Source: Prunus persica (taxonomy: Eukaryota; Streptophyta; Magnoliopsida; Rosales; Rosaceae). From it: a DNA stretch of 64,000 bases. Position 1 is the first letter of the stretch. Every line of letters begins with the position of its first letter. Position numbers and translations under genes: made by a program. Of this stretch, positions 1 to 20,375 are shown piece by piece. The stretch lies in contig NC_034010.1 in NCBI RefSeq assembly GCF_000346465.2, forward strand, positions 16,072,669-16,136,668. The letters run 5' to 3'. Under the pieces are notes generated by a model that worked only from the letters and a program-made list of their open reading frames with translations, made no database searches and was not told the origin of the DNA.

Positions 1-1615
1 TTATTAGTATCAATAAATATATAGGTATCATATTAATGTTGGGTTGGGCAGAGATATTTCCATATGTTTCACTTAAGTCAAGTCCACATTTGCAAGAAGA
101 TATTTGTGGTTTGTGTCCAGGGAGATAGGATGCAAAGCCAATGGTTGAGTGGACACGGGAAGGCACCTTACCAAGTCAAGCCAAGTTATTACCTGCAAGT
201 TGGGGCACGTGTTGGAAGACAAATCACCATATTAAGTCTAAGTCAATAGTTGGTTGAAAGTCAATATCACCATATCAAATCTAAGTCACAAGTCTTCGAT
301 CTCATCCATTAATTTCCCCAATATTCATTAATTTATTACTTATTTACTTGGACCACTGACAAATTTTTCTTCAATTATCTTTTTCCACATAATGACATGA
401 ATAAGAGTCGGTTGTACATTGTATAGTTTTTTTCTTCTTCTTTTTAGAAAATTTGGTATAGTCCACTTTTGATGACATAAGTGAAATTGGACCTATATCT
501 AAGAGCTCCTTTTTCCTTTTTGTAAATTATAACTAGAGAGTTCTCCTCATTACAGGTTACAAGAGCTCCTTTTTCATTTCATTCATTTCATCCATGCATC
601 TTACTTTTTAGCTCGTGCATCATAATTAATTTGGTTTCTGTAAGTTATGATTACCTCCATAATAAAGAGATTCGAATCCAAAGTAATAGGAATTTTCTTT
701 ACCAAGTGATTTGTATTCTTATTTGTAAGAACTTAGAATTGCACCTTGACATTCTAGTCTCATTGTGATTGACGTGTGATTTCCATAACATTAATTTTGC
801 ATTGTATATAGCAGATAATTTACTCCTTTATATGGTTTTGTCTTGTATGAATGTGTGGCACTGTTTTAGCTAAACCGTGCTTTCTTTGTAAAGGCTTTCT
901 TCCTTTTTTACTATATATATCTGATGCAAGCTTTAGCATATATGAGAAACACGGAGACAACCATATATCAATATATACTTGCAGTGTTTTTGCATGTGCA
1001 TGTGCTTTTGATCAATTAACATGAAGGGCGACGGAAGGTGCTAAAGTGACATTTTGAAGATTTTAAAGATATTCTCATTGCAAATTATACATTAGTTTAG
1101 ATTTTCTTTGTATCAATCTTTTTTCATATTGACTTGGTGCTCATTTTGATTCCAGTCTGTTTACTTTTTAGTTTTTTTGGCCAAATTTTTTATCTTTACA
1201 TTTGAAAAACAAAAAATTAATTAGAAAAAACCTTCTTGTACTTTTGAGGGCTTTTTCTTCCCATTACCTCTCTAAATGTTTTTGTATAGTGCTTTTCCTA
1301 ATTTACTATAATTTTTTAGATGCTTAATTTTTTGGTTTTTAAGTGGTTAGTTCTTGAAGTCAATTTCAGTACATTGCTGTCAAAATTGGTCACATGATGC
1401 ACACATGACTAAATTATTCAGGATTAAATTGGTTTCTTCTCACGCTTCTCTTTCTCCACTTCACCATCCACTCCCGTCCCCTTCCCTTTTCTCTCGTCTC
1501 ATCAAGGCCATAGCTGCAAGTGCCGTGGTCTCTTTCTTTGAAGCACACCCAAATGGGCTTTGGGCTCCTAGTGCTTGTAGTCCCACATGCACGAAGAAAA
1601 TCTAGAAATATAATT
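1..1615. other. AT-rich intergenic DNA, no gene seen
   Basis: I see no coding exon, RNA gene or recognisable element here. Only short open frames occur, and none has a conserved-looking composition. The stretch lies downstream of the 3' end of AUG7 and is separated from it by a SINE. Confidence 0.5.
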
Positions 1616-1622
1616 TAAGACT

Positions 1623-1795
1623 AATTAGTTATTGATTGTTATTTTTCCAACGATCGAGACTCGGGTTTTGTTTTTTAATACAAGCATAATCTATTACTCT
1701 ATATTAATCTAACCTACGGAGATAGAAATTCAAACTTGAGTTTAAGAGGTTGAACTCACTACCCTGACCAACTGGCATAACTCACGTGTGCCGAG
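1623..1795 (-). mobile_element. tRNA-derived SINE
   Basis: Read on the minus strand, this has a pol III box A-like start (ATGCCAGTTGGTCAGGGTAG, near 1758-1777) and, about 35 bases on, a box B-like motif (AAGTTTGAATTTC). This is the usual layout of plant tRNA-derived SINEs. The unit is bounded by a 7-bp direct repeat, TAAGACT, at 1616-1622 and 1796-1802, read as the target-site duplication. Box B is degenerate, so the copy is probably old. I could not assign a named family. Confidence 0.6.
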
Positions 1796-1802
1796 TAAGA
1801 CT

Positions 1803-2226
1803 TAAGTATTAGTTTTTAGGGGTATGCTTCATTTTACTGAAAAGTAAATAAACAATCACGCCTTGTCTCTAGAATTTACTCAGATGATACTCAGATCCCC
1901 AAATATGACATTGTTGGGCCGGCCCGTGCTCAACAATTCTAATCAAGCCATCACTAATCTTGGACCAGAAAAATCCGTGCTCAAAATGGAAAGGAACATT
2001 TGATTTTCTTCTTCCCATAAATTCCACTCTTAGTCAAATGAACATGGTGAGAGATCAACGCACAAAAGACTATCATGGTTGACAATATGAACTCATAATC
2101 GATATTACATTTAGTTCGCTTTCATGCAACACAAATAAACTACATTTTCATAACATTCATCTGCATTCCCAGAAGATGAGGAAGAGACAGAATTCATGGC
2201 CTTCCTCCCAATGACTAATAATTTTG
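1803..2226. other. AUG7 downstream region and probable 3' UTR
   Basis: This 424-base stretch lies just beyond the AUG7 stop codon on the minus strand and must hold its 3' UTR and polyadenylation region. I could not identify a single poly(A) signal with confidence. No other gene is visible. Confidence 0.45.
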
Positions 2227-9845
<7,619 letters not shown>

Positions 9846-10019
9846 TTCTAACTCAAACACTAAAACAAACACTTCAGCTGAGATCCAAAATCATCACAAA
9901 TTCCCAACACTGCTTTTGGTGAATGGGATGGTGGGTTAATTTTGGGGTTTTAGTTGGGGTGATGAAGCAATCAACAAATGGAATTGAAAATTTTAATCTT
10001 TTTCTTTGTCCAAAGTAGC

Positions 10020-11400
10020 AGACGGCCCAAAGCCGCATTACAACTGACCTGGCAAACGGGTAGTGTTTGCGAGTTTCGGGTCGTGTTCCTAACTCGTTAA
10101 GCTAACGGGTGAGATATACTAGACCCAAACACGACCCGTTTAAATTCGCGAATAACCCGACACGAACCATTATTACTAATGGATCGTGTTTTCACCCGTT
10201 TCACCCACTTTACCCGCTTCAGCCTTTCAAAAAATAGACAATATTTGTTAGCACATTGAAAAAAACAAATTTTGAAATCTTTAAATGCATCTTACACCTT
10301 GGAAAAAAAAATTAGACATCATGAGTCTCAAATTGAATCTTTATCTTCTGCATTTTCAGTATATGAAACACCATCCATTGAAACTACAACAAACTCCTCA
10401 TCCATGATTCCCATACCATTGGTAGTCTCTGTATCTTCCATCTGCCAGTAAAAAAATAAAGAATACACACACAAACAGACCAAGACCAGCGAAAAAGGAA
10501 GACAACACAGAAAAAAAAAATGAGCCCAACAAAATTTAAATACTGGGAAGTTCATACCTTTAGTTGGAGAGAATATCTAGAGAGAAGATGAAGGGGTAGC
10601 CAGTTGTTTGGTTGGTGAGAACTCTTTTGTTCTCGCGAGAAAGAAGAAGAAGAGTCCGCGTGAAATTTTTTATTAGGGTTGTGACGCCGTTTCACTTTCA
10701 GCCTTTTTAAAACTGAGGTTACTTAAATGAAACGCACGTTCAGCGTTGTTTCTTTCCTTTTTTCTAATGAAATTAATATATTAAGTTAATAATACATGCT
10801 GTGTATTGTATATATCAATTGCAGATTCGATTCTACTTAACCTTTTTTTTTTCTTTTTAAATTAATATTTGAACACATGGACCTATATATATATATTGTA
10901 TAGTACAACCCTAATTTCTATCCTTATTAAATAATCCCTATCAATTTCAAGAATTCTCTCCTTTTGATATGAATAAATATTTTATGTTTTGGAATTGATT
11001 ATTATGTCTAAATGACAATTAGTACTTATATTTGATTATATATTTAAAAGATTGTTAAAAATTAGTAGTACAATTTAATTGTGTTGTATTATTTATAAAT
11101 TTTTCCTATTAAAATAAATTAATGTTTGAAATATTTACGCCTCACGTAGCGTGACTAAAACGCCTTGCATCTAAGCCTCGCCTTTCAAAACATTGTTTAG
11201 AACATAACTTGAGAGTGAGAAAGTGATTTGGGTCTGTTTAAGTTAGTGATTGAGGAGGAGGCAGAAGATGGGAGAAGACTCAAAGAAAAGATAGTTAGGT
11301 TAGCTAGGGATTTTATTTTGTAATGTAAATTTACAAAAATACCCCTGCTCTTAACGGGTTAATGGGTCATTAGCGAATTATACTGAAACGATTGTTTGGG
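10020..11400. repeat. Repeat-like region with ACGGGT/ACCCGTT clusters, possible non-autonomous hAT relic
   Basis: The segment 10055-10215 is packed with ACGGGT, GGGTCGTGTT, ACCCGTTT and AACCCGACACGAAC in both orientations. A smaller cluster lies at 11350-11385. Between them, on the minus strand near 10328-10477, is a short reading frame (start MEDTETTNGMG) after a possible 3' splice site, which could be a first-exon remnant of a transposase gene. I could not place terminal inverted repeats or a target duplication. The hAT label is a guess from the motif style. Confidence 0.35.
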
Positions 11401-12603
11401 CCAAAAAGAAATCCACGCGCAAGCCCATCTTCGCAAAGAAAGGCCCACAAAACATAAAATAATAGAGGACTGACCTTTGATTCAAAAAAAAAAAAAAAAG
11501 TGTGCCCAAATCCACATCAGAAGCCCACGTCTTTTACGAAATTGCAAAGTTGTAAAAAACGCCAAACTAAATGGCAATTGACCACTAAAGCAGATCAATA
11601 AAAATCTGAAGAAGAATTGGATTGGGCCCAGCTTCTAAATGCTCACCATTGATCTCAAAACCCAGAGTACAAAGTCAGCAGATCTTTTTGGAAAGTCTAT
11701 TCTCATAACCCACGTGACTACCTGACTTTGAAAAGTCAACAATTTCAACTATCACAAGAGAGTTGATTGGGAATTAATAAAAGCATGTCATTAATAGAAA
11801 GACTTCTCTGAAACTCTGCGGCCAAAAGATCAGAATCCTTTTCTATGCAATTCTGCATCAGAGCAGGTGATCTTTCCAAGAGATAAGCAAACTACGATCT
11901 CAAGAGATAAGTGGGAAGCAAGGGAGTTGTTCAAACAAGAAAAGTAAACTGACCATCACATCAGATTGTGTTCTTTCTCTTTTCCAAGAAAACAGAGAAC
12001 AAAGAAGAGTTGGTCTTTCTTTCAGAAAAGCAAGGAAAAGACCTCCATGAAAACTGATTATTGATGGTTTATTGATGGTTCTTCTCTGCTAGAACAGATA
12101 ACTTCCCTTTTTCTTTGCATTTAAAATAAAAGATCTTTGGAAAATTTTACTGCCCATTATTAAAAGATTAGAAGCCCCACTCCAGCATTTTTTATAAATA
12201 TAAGAGGAGGTGAACAGATCAAGGACAGCCAAAAATTCAATCAAAGACAAAAACTCAAAATGATCACTTGATCTAAAAAAAAACCTTCAAAACACTAAAG
12301 CAACCAAAAGCTCATTGAGCCACAAAAAAACAAGTCAGCTATAATCCAGAATCTCTAACCTCAGTTCAGTTTCAGAGAAAAAGTCATTCAAAGCGAGATT
12401 TCTCTCGTTACAAATTTAGTTCAGCATAAGCCAAATCAAGCAGAGTTCAGTTTTTTTTACAAATATAAAAACCTCAACAAATTTATGGAGAGCCTTGATC
12501 AAGCAGAACAGGTACTACAGTGCAGCCCCAACTCAGTATTTAGCAAATCCAGCCACTTCTGCCCCTTTCATACTAAGGAGGCTCCAATTCTGCCCATGCC
12601 AAA
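11401..12603 (+). other. Leader-like or promoter-like sequence of unknown origin, target of the Tekay insertion
   Basis: A TATA-like TATAAATATAAGAGG (12192-12206) is followed by about 270 bases rich in A and C. An ATG at 12485 opens a frame that the retrotransposon cuts at 12604. Beyond the insertion the sequence resumes at 22053 and includes TGGTATC, reminiscent of a tRNA-Met primer site. The layout recalls a retroelement or plant pararetrovirus leader, but I see no coding match, so it stays unclassified. Confidence 0.25.
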
Positions 12604-14504
12604 TGACAGGACCCTTCCCGGAATTTTCCGAAAACCGAAGCGGACTCCGTCTTTGTTCCAACATCTTCCCGATGCCGGGCCCACTTACAAAAAACCCGAG
12701 ACTCTCTACCAAAACTTTGGCAGTCTCCCATGTAAATTAAGCAAACCCAACAGAAATTTCTACTTGCAACATACATAAAGTAATAATTCCAACCAGCAGC
12801 ATACTTTCATAATTCATCAAAACATACTAAATGGCCTTTGGCCTCACCAGTAAAGTCTACCATGGGTGATAATAGAACATCTACTGAATTTAGTTTACAA
12901 GAACAGTTGAGTAGACGAAATTACTCAAATCCTAACTAGGAAAGTTCACGGTTCGAGCCTCGTATACCACTTGCACGCTTCCTGGAGCGACTACTGGCTG
13001 GGGGGCGCAAAACAGAAAACATGTGAGTGGACAAAAACAAGATTTGCATTTAAAACAATTTAGTAACCCCACCATGTAAAAATAATGCTCAAGACATGCA
13101 GGTTCACAATTCATTATTTAATTACTCAAAACATATTTCATTTAAAATTCTTTAAAATACAAATCATCTCATCCAGAAACCCCATTCTTACAATCTTGCA
13201 ACTCCTGCCAAACCACTGAAAAACTCTAATTTCTTCACTCTCCCAACTATAAATATACATATTTCGAGATACGAACCCTTAATTAATATAAAATTACTTC
13301 GAAGCGGAAATCACAAATTAAATACTTAAATCCCCAAATTCCCAGTACGTGCACGTTGAAGGAGGTATCCTAAGGTCCGATTACAGGTTTAGGAATCGTT
13401 CACGATTATACTGTTATCGCTAACCCACAAACTTTGCATTATTGAATCAGAACATCTGGGGCTCCGATTTATAATCCATGAAGTCCTACACTGTCCTAGG
13501 AATACCTAGAACAACATATTTTAATTGGAAAAAGATCTAACGGTCAGGAACCCGGATAACGCACAATATTCGAAAATCCGTTCGATAGTCAAACGACGCC
13601 CGAATTGAGATCCGCAAAATCCTATGCACTCGTGACAACCTAAGGATCTCATCGGGTCAAATTGCAACTTCACCAGTCTCGCTCACGCGCCGCCACACGC
13701 GCCGCCAGCGCGTGGGTGTGTAGAGTAAATTCCGGTGACGGAAAAACTCCACACCCGAGCTCACCCTTCCTATCCTAGCTTCTACTCAATGTCAGGATCA
13801 CTTTATTCAACTACGGGGAGGTCCAATTCGGACGGCAACTGGCCGGAATTTCACTTTGAAATCCGGCCAAAACCTAGGTTTACAAAATCAGTTTCTACCC
13901 AGCAAATCGATCCAAACCTATGCATTAGTCAGGTAGAACTCGAAAAAAGAGGAAAAAACCTCACCTCAATCACCGGGTTTGGGCGGCGGAGACGGCGGCG
14001 CGACGACGGAAAGTCTCCGGTTTGAACCAGTCGAGATCGTCGGCGATTCTCGAGTTTTCCGACTGGGAGACTGGGTGATTCTGGTTCGGGGCTTCACGAC
14101 AAGTCGAACGGGACGGGTCTCAAGGGCTGGGGTGGTCGGATGTGGCGGCGGTGTGGTGGTTTTCGTCTTGGTGAACAGTAACGGGGAGAGGGAGGTCGCG
14201 CGCGCACAGAGAGAGAGAGTGAGGTAAAAATGAAAAATCAGGTTTTTACTCTAACTTTTTTCGAAATAATTACAGTTTTGCCACTGATAATGTTTTGATC
14301 GCCAAATCTTCGTTACAACTCCGTTTCAAGCCTACCGCGTGTCTACGAATTCGTTTCAGTACAACCTACCCGAAAATACCAGTCGTGGTCCCAAAATCCT
14401 TCCGAATAAGAAAATAACCAATTTACCCCTACCCCAAGGGTAAATTCATAATTTCACTTTAAATCAATTAAAATAGACATTAAATTTGGAGTTGGGGTAT
14501 TACA
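12604..14504 (-). repeat. 3' LTR of the Tekay element (shortened)
   Basis: Read on the minus strand it begins TGTAATACCCC and ends GGGTCCTGTCA, the TG...CA pattern. At 1901 bp it is about 840 bp shorter than the 5' LTR. The missing block falls at about 13260, where TATACAT joins directly to ATTTCGAGATACG. It also has a small extra segment near 13226-13240. Outside these the LTRs align along their length with scattered differences. Confidence 0.92.
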
Positions 14505-14516
14505 ATCTACCCCCTT
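14505..14516 (-). other. Polypurine tract of the Tekay element
   Basis: On the minus strand AAGGGGGTAGAT lies immediately before the TG of the 3' LTR. This is the expected position and composition for the plus-strand primer of reverse transcription. Confidence 0.85.
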
Positions 14517-14549
14517 ATAAAAATTTCATCCCCGAAATTCACGTACCTG

Positions 14550-17500
14550 TCAATGGAAGAGATAAGGGTACTTGGCCCTCATTTGCGCCTCAGGCTCCCA
14601 TGTAGCTTCTTCCTCGGTTTGGCTTCTCCACAGAACCTTCACTACTGGAATAGATCTGGAGCGCAACATTTGCTCTTTCCTATCTAGGATTTGCACAGGC
14701 TGCTCCTCATATGACAAATCTTCTTCTAACTCTACAGGTTGATATTCTAGAATATGAGAAGGGTCTGGCAGGTATTTCCGAAGCATAGACACATGAAATA
14801 CATCATGGACCTGAGATAGTTCTGTAGGTAATGCAAGTTTATAGGCGACAGGTCCGATGCGCTCAGTGATCTCATAGAGTCAAATATAACGAGGGCTTAA
14901 CTTCCCACGTTTCCCGAATCTCATCACACCCTTCCAAGGAGATAACTTCAGAAACACCCAATCCCCAACTGCAAACTCAAGATCCTTGGACCTTTTATCT
15001 GCATAACTCTTCTGTCGATCTTGTTTGGTTTTCAGTTTCTCTTTAATCATCTTCACCTTTTCGGTTGTTGCTCGGATACTATCCACCCTTTCCAATTTCT
15101 TATCACCCACCTCATTCCAACAAATAGGAGTCCTACACTGCCTCCCATATAATGCCTCATAAGGAGCCATCCTAATACTCGCATGGTAACTGTTATTATA
15201 CAAAAATTCCACCAAGGCAAGGTGAGTATCCCATGCATCTTTCATCTGTGTGGTTCTTTCTGATTGTCCATCAGTCTGTGGGTGAAAAGTTGTGCTGAAC
15301 TGCAACCTAGTACCCATAGCTTCTTGTAAACACTTCCAGAATCGAGAAGTGAATCGAGCATCCCTGTTCGATACAATGGACACAGGTGCTCCATGTAATC
15401 TCACAATCTCATCCACAAAAAGTTTTGCCAACTTCGTCAAAGAATAAGTCTCCTTGATGGGTAGGAAATGGGCTGACTTGGTGAGTCTATCAACTATCAC
15501 CCAAATTCCATCATGTCCCTTAGAAGTACGAGGAAGGTTGAAAACAAAATCCATGGTAATGCGTTTCTACTTCCATTCAGGAATTGGAAGTGGTTGCATA
15601 AGTCCTGAAGGTTTCTGTCGCTCTGCTTTCACTTGTTGACAAATCAAGCATCTGCTTACATACTTGGCAATGTCTCCCTTCATATGCGGCCATGAGTAAT
15701 ATTCCCATAGGGTTCGATACATCTTGGTACTTCCCGGATGCATAGTGTAAGTGGAACAGTGAGCTTCCTCCATGATTTCTCTTTTTAGATCATCATTCTT
15801 AGGTACACAGAGGCGAGTTCCTGCTACCAACGCCCAATCTCCCCTTATTGCATAATCCTTCCATGCACCATTTTCTACTTCTCCCCTTATTCTACAAAGT
15901 GTCGGATCTCCCAACTGGGCTACAATTTCCGCTCCACCAGAATGGGTCTCACATGTAAGCTAACAAGGATTCCACCCTGTTGAGTCATTTCCAACTCTAC
16001 TCCATCCTTCTGTAGTTCAACTAACAACGGAAGATATGCCGTTTTGAGATGAGCTAAACTTCCAGTAGTCTTTCTACTCAATGCAACTGCAACCACATTA
16101 GCTCGTCCTGGATGATACTCAATCGTGCAGTCATAGTCCTTTATTAATTCCAACCAACGCCGTTGTCTCATATTAAGCTCCCTTTGAGTGAAAAAGTACT
16201 TGAGGCTTTTGTGATCAGTGAAAATTTGACACGTCTCACCATACAAGTAATGCCACCAAATCTTGAGAGCGAACACTACTGCGGCAAGTTCCAAATCATG
16301 AATAGGATAATTCTGCTCATGCTTCTTGAGTTGCCTTGAGGCATAAGCAATCACCCGATCATGTTGCATCAGAACACATCCCAAGCCTTGCAAAGATGCA
16401 TCACTATAGATTACAAAATTTCCTGAATTATCCGGAAGAGCCAAAATAGGTGCGGTGGTTAATCGCTTCTTTAATTCCTGAAAACTTTGTTCACACTCTT
16501 TCGTCCACTCAAATGTAACCTCTTTCCTTGTCAACCGCGTGAGAGGTGCTGCTATCGAAGAGAACCCTTCCACAAATCGACGATAATAGCCTTCCAATCC
16601 CAGAAAACTCCGTATTTCTGTCACACTTGTGGGTTGTACCCAATTCACAATAGCTTCAACTTTCTGTGGATCCACATAAATCCCTTCAGTTGAGATTACA
16701 TGTCCAAGGAATACCACTCTGTCCAGCCAAAACTGACACTTACTAAATTTGGCATAAAGTTGCTTCCTCTTCAAAGTCCTCAATACTAACCTCAGATGCT
16801 TCTTATGCCCTTCCAAAGTCTGGGAGTAAACCAAGATATCGTCTATGAACACAATCACAAAGTGATCCAAGTATGTTCGGAACACTCTGTTCATGAGATC
16901 CATAAACGCTGCTGGAGCATTCGTCAGTCCAAAAGGCATCACCAGAAATTCATAATGTCCATACCGCGTTCTGAATACGGTCTTAGGAATATCCTCTTCC
17001 TTGATCCTCAACTGATGGTATCCTTATCTCAGATCGATCTTAGAAAAATACTTAGCACCCTTCAACTGATTAAACAAATCATCAATCCGAGGCAAAGGAT
17101 ACCGGTTACGTATTGTCACCTTATTCAACTGTCGGTAATCAATACATAACCTCATGGTCCCATCTTTCTTTCTCACGAACAACACCGGTGCACCCCACGG
17201 TGAAACACTGGGTCGGATGAACCCAAGATCCACTAACTCCTGCAATTGAGTCTTCAACTCCCGGAGTTCAGCTGGCACCACCCTATAGGGAGTTTGATAA
17301 ATAGGGTTGGTGCCCGGAAGAAGTTCGATAGTGAACTCGATTTCCCTTTCAGGGGGTAAACCAAGGAGATCATCTGGAAAGATATCAGGAAAATCACAAA
17401 CAACAGGAATATCTTCCAGATTCAGGGTGATCTCTCGAGTATCGATGATATGCGCCAAATATCCTTCACAACCCTTCTTGAGTAACTTCTTAGATGTGAT

Positions 17501-18175
17501 AGCAGAGATAAGATAAGTAGGGAGAACTCTACGCTCCCCACGGAAGGTAACTTTAGGTTGCCCTGGACTCCGAAGCTTTACTTCCTTCCGGAAACAATCC
17601 ACGAATGCATGATGCTTCTCTAGCCAATCCATCCCCAATATAATATCCAAATCCACCGAATCTAAAGGAATTAAATTAGCTTCCAACCATGCATCGTCTA
17701 CTTGGACAAAACAATTTCTGAACACCCGATCTGCGTACAAGACTTCTCCCGTAGGTAGGAAAATACTAAAACTTCCTGTCATAGGTGTGGGTCTAACACT
17801 GATATACGGTATGAAATTGTGTGCTACGAAGGAGTGTGTGACCCCTGGGTCAATTAGAACATGTGCAAGATAACCAAAGATTGGAATCATACCAGTAATC
17901 ACGTCCGGGGTGGCATATGCTTCCTGCTGAGTCATAGAGAACACTCGGGCCTGAGTAGTGGAATGCCCAGGCTGACCCCTTGATTGCCTACCACTTCTGC
18001 CTCTAGAAGATGACGGTGCCCTGCTACTGGATGACCCTGCTACAGAGGAAGAAACACCACCTTGATTCTGATTATGACCCATACTGCCCTGCCACTGCTG
18101 CATCACTCTGGAGTATAATTGGGCAGCTTCTCTTAGTATGCCCCACTTGCCCACAAAAGTAGCATGTCAGGCTAC
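14550..18175 (-). pseudogene. Tekay pol remnant: protease, RT, RNase H, integrase, chromodomain
   Basis: In order on the minus strand: a protease with VLIDPG (near 17862); RT with [19 protein letters not shown] and FIDDILVYS (near 16840); RNase H with [10 protein letters not shown] (near 16400); an integrase HHCC zinc finger (CLICQQV near 15640); the integrase core with DRLTKSAHF (near 15488); and a chromodomain (14550-14720). Breaks seen: TAA at 17024-17026, a frameshift at about 15915-15950, TAG at 15567-15569, TGA at 14880-14882, and a missing stretch in the integrase after QSERTTQ (near 15245). The usual second catalytic Asp of the integrase appears as Asn (VSNRDARF, near 15375). A frameshift near 18130 separates a second zinc knuckle from the protease frame. 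Confidence 0.9.
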
Positions 18176-19214
18176 TACTCTGACTCGGTCCACCTCCCTA
18201 AGTATAGCTAGGACAATCTTTCACAATATGCCCAACCTGTCCACAGTTAAAGCATGTCAACCCAGTCTGCCTGGAAGGAGCCCTGGCTGTGCTAGCTGTA
18301 GACTGCGGCCCTGAATACTGAGTCCAAGCTGGAAGAGAACCGGATCTCCCACTACTAGAACTAGATCCCCGTCCTACTGACCATCCGCCACTAGCAGAAC
18401 TGGAACTAGATCCTCCCCTCTTTGATGGAACCTAACTGGGCCCACCAATTCCTGGTGTATCCCTACGGCGCCTACCAACACTCCCACTGAGTTTTCTTGA
18501 CACCCTTTCAGCTGCCTGAGCCAAAGCCCTCATATTTGGATAAGTGTTAGCAATAACCACTGCCTGAATTTCCCACCATAATCCTTCCTCAAATCGTCTA
18601 CATCTGTCCTCCTCAATGGCAATCAGTTCTGGAGCAAATCTAGACAACTCATTAAACTTGTGTTCGTACTCCATTACTGACATAGACACTTGTTTCAGAT
18701 AGAGGAACTCTGACTTCTTTGCATGTCTATATGAAGATGGATAAAACTGCTCTGAAAAGATTCGCTGAAATTCTTCCCAGTTTATAGCAGCCGGATTTTC
18801 ATATCCCCTTTTTACTGCTTTCCACCAATGATATGCATTGCCCTTTAGTAGAAAGGTAGCCAAGCGGACTCTATCCTCAACTGGGCATTCCAGAACCTCA
18901 AAAATTCTTTCCACATCAGTAATCCATGCTTCTGCTTCTGCTGGGTCTGTGCTACCCACAAACTCTTTCGCTCCCAGTTCCTTAACTCTTTTTATTTCCG
19001 AACTTTCTGTACCACACCTTCCCTGTAAGGCTGTAGCCATTGTGCGAGTAAATTGGCTAAGCACATGCCTTATATCCAAAGCATTATCTCCGGCAGGTGG
19101 AGATGGTGGAGGCGAAGGTACTGGTGGTGAAGGAAGGGGTGACGGAGATGGAGGTGGCGGATTCAGCCCCCATCTCTGACCGCGACCTCTTGTTCTAGCT
19201 CTGCGAGCTGACAT
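18155..19214 (-). pseudogene. Tekay gag with zinc knuckles, interrupted
   Basis: The capsid-like protein starts at the ATG at 19214 (MSARRARTRGRG) and has a proline/serine-rich N-terminal segment. The retrotransposon gag core follows (WITDVERIFEVLECP, NAYHWWKAV, FYPSSYRHAKKSEF). The frame meets TAG at 18432-18434. Downstream in the same frame is a CCHC knuckle (CFNCGQVGHIVKDC, near 18250), another TAG, and then a second knuckle ([14 protein letters not shown], near 18150). With these stops no full Gag can be made without read-through. Confidence 0.85.
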
Positions 19215-19294
19215 GATTCTACACAAAGAAATCATAAAAGCATTAGATCAACAATGCAACAAAAGTGCAATAGTCGAAGGAAAATGAACCTAAT

Positions 19295-19306
19295 GCTCTG
19301 ATACCA
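19295..19306 (-). other. Primer-binding site, initiator tRNA-Met type
   Basis: On the minus strand TGGTATCAGAGC begins three bases after the CA end of the 5' LTR. This is the standard tRNA-Met primer site of plant LTR retrotransposons and fixes the orientation of the element. Confidence 0.9.
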
Positions 19307-20121
19307 AGCTGACAGGACCCGCCCCGAAATTTCCCGAAAATCGAAGCGGACCTCGTCTTTGTTTAGACATCTTCCCGATGCCCGGTCCACTTACAAAAAA
19401 CCCAAGACTCTCTACCAAAATTTTGACAGAGTCTCCCCTGTAAATTAAGCAAACCCAACAGAAATTTCTACCTGCAACATACATAAAGTAATAATCCCAA
19501 CCAGCAGCATGCTTTCATAATTCATCAAAACATACTAAATGGCCTCCGGCCTCACCAGTAAAGTCTATCATGGGCGATAACAGAACATCTACTGAATTTA
19601 GTTTACAAGAACAGTTGAGTAGAAGAAATTACTCAAATCCTAACTAGGAAAGTTCACGGGTCGAGCCTCGTACACCACTTGCACGCTTCCTAGAGCGACT
19701 ACTGGCTAGGGGGCGTAAAACAGAAAACATGTGAGTGGACAAAAACAAGATTTTCATTTAAAACAATCGAGTAACCCCACCGTGTAAAAATAATGCTCAA
19801 GACATGCAGGTTCACAATTTATTATTTAATTACTCAAAACATATTTCATTTAAAATTCTTTAAAACACAAGTCATCTCATCCATAAACCCCATTCTTACA
19901 ATCTTGCAACTCCTGCCAAACCACTGAAAAACTCTCCCAACTATAAATATACATATATATATATACATATATATATATAACTATACAATATACTTATCAC
20001 ACTACCAAGGTACCTGGGAAACAATCCAACTGGGGGATCGTTTGACTAGCCCGTAGGATTTTTCAGGTGCTATCCTGCGTCTAGGGATGAGCGGTCCAAC
20101 CGGGGGACGAAACTCCATAGC

Positions 20122-20375
20122 TCACACACCGGAACATCCAATGCCATGTGTAACTCCCAAACTATGTCCTACGAGCGCAAACTGGATCATCACACACCGG
20201 AACATCCAACGCCATGGGTGATGACCCTAAACAATATACAGAGTCTTTCCATACGCCGGAACATCCAACGCCGCATATGGAAAGTGTCTCACTTGTCGGA
20301 ACATCCAACGCCACGGGTGAGACTGATAACCTATTCTTCCCACACGCCGGAACATCCAACGCCACGTGTGGAAAG
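20122..20375. repeat. Array of five hairpins with a shared loop inside the Tekay LTR
   Basis: The 17-base core CCGGAACATCCAACGCC, with small changes, occurs five times at uneven spacing. Each copy is flanked by inverted repeats that differ between copies but pair within a copy: 20122-20152 (ACACA/TGTGT), 20188-20223 (CATCAC/GTGATG), 20245-20284 (CTTTCCATA/TATGGAAAG), 20286-20323 (GTCTCAC/GTGAGAC) and 20336-20375 (CCACACG/CGTGTGG). The constant loop with variable, self-paired stems is visible directly. Function is unknown. Confidence 0.85.

Noticed and set aside
20122..20375. A simple satellite explanation for the five CCGGAACATCC copies
   Set aside because: Stems differ between copies while still pairing, and spacing is irregular, which plain tandem duplication does not explain.
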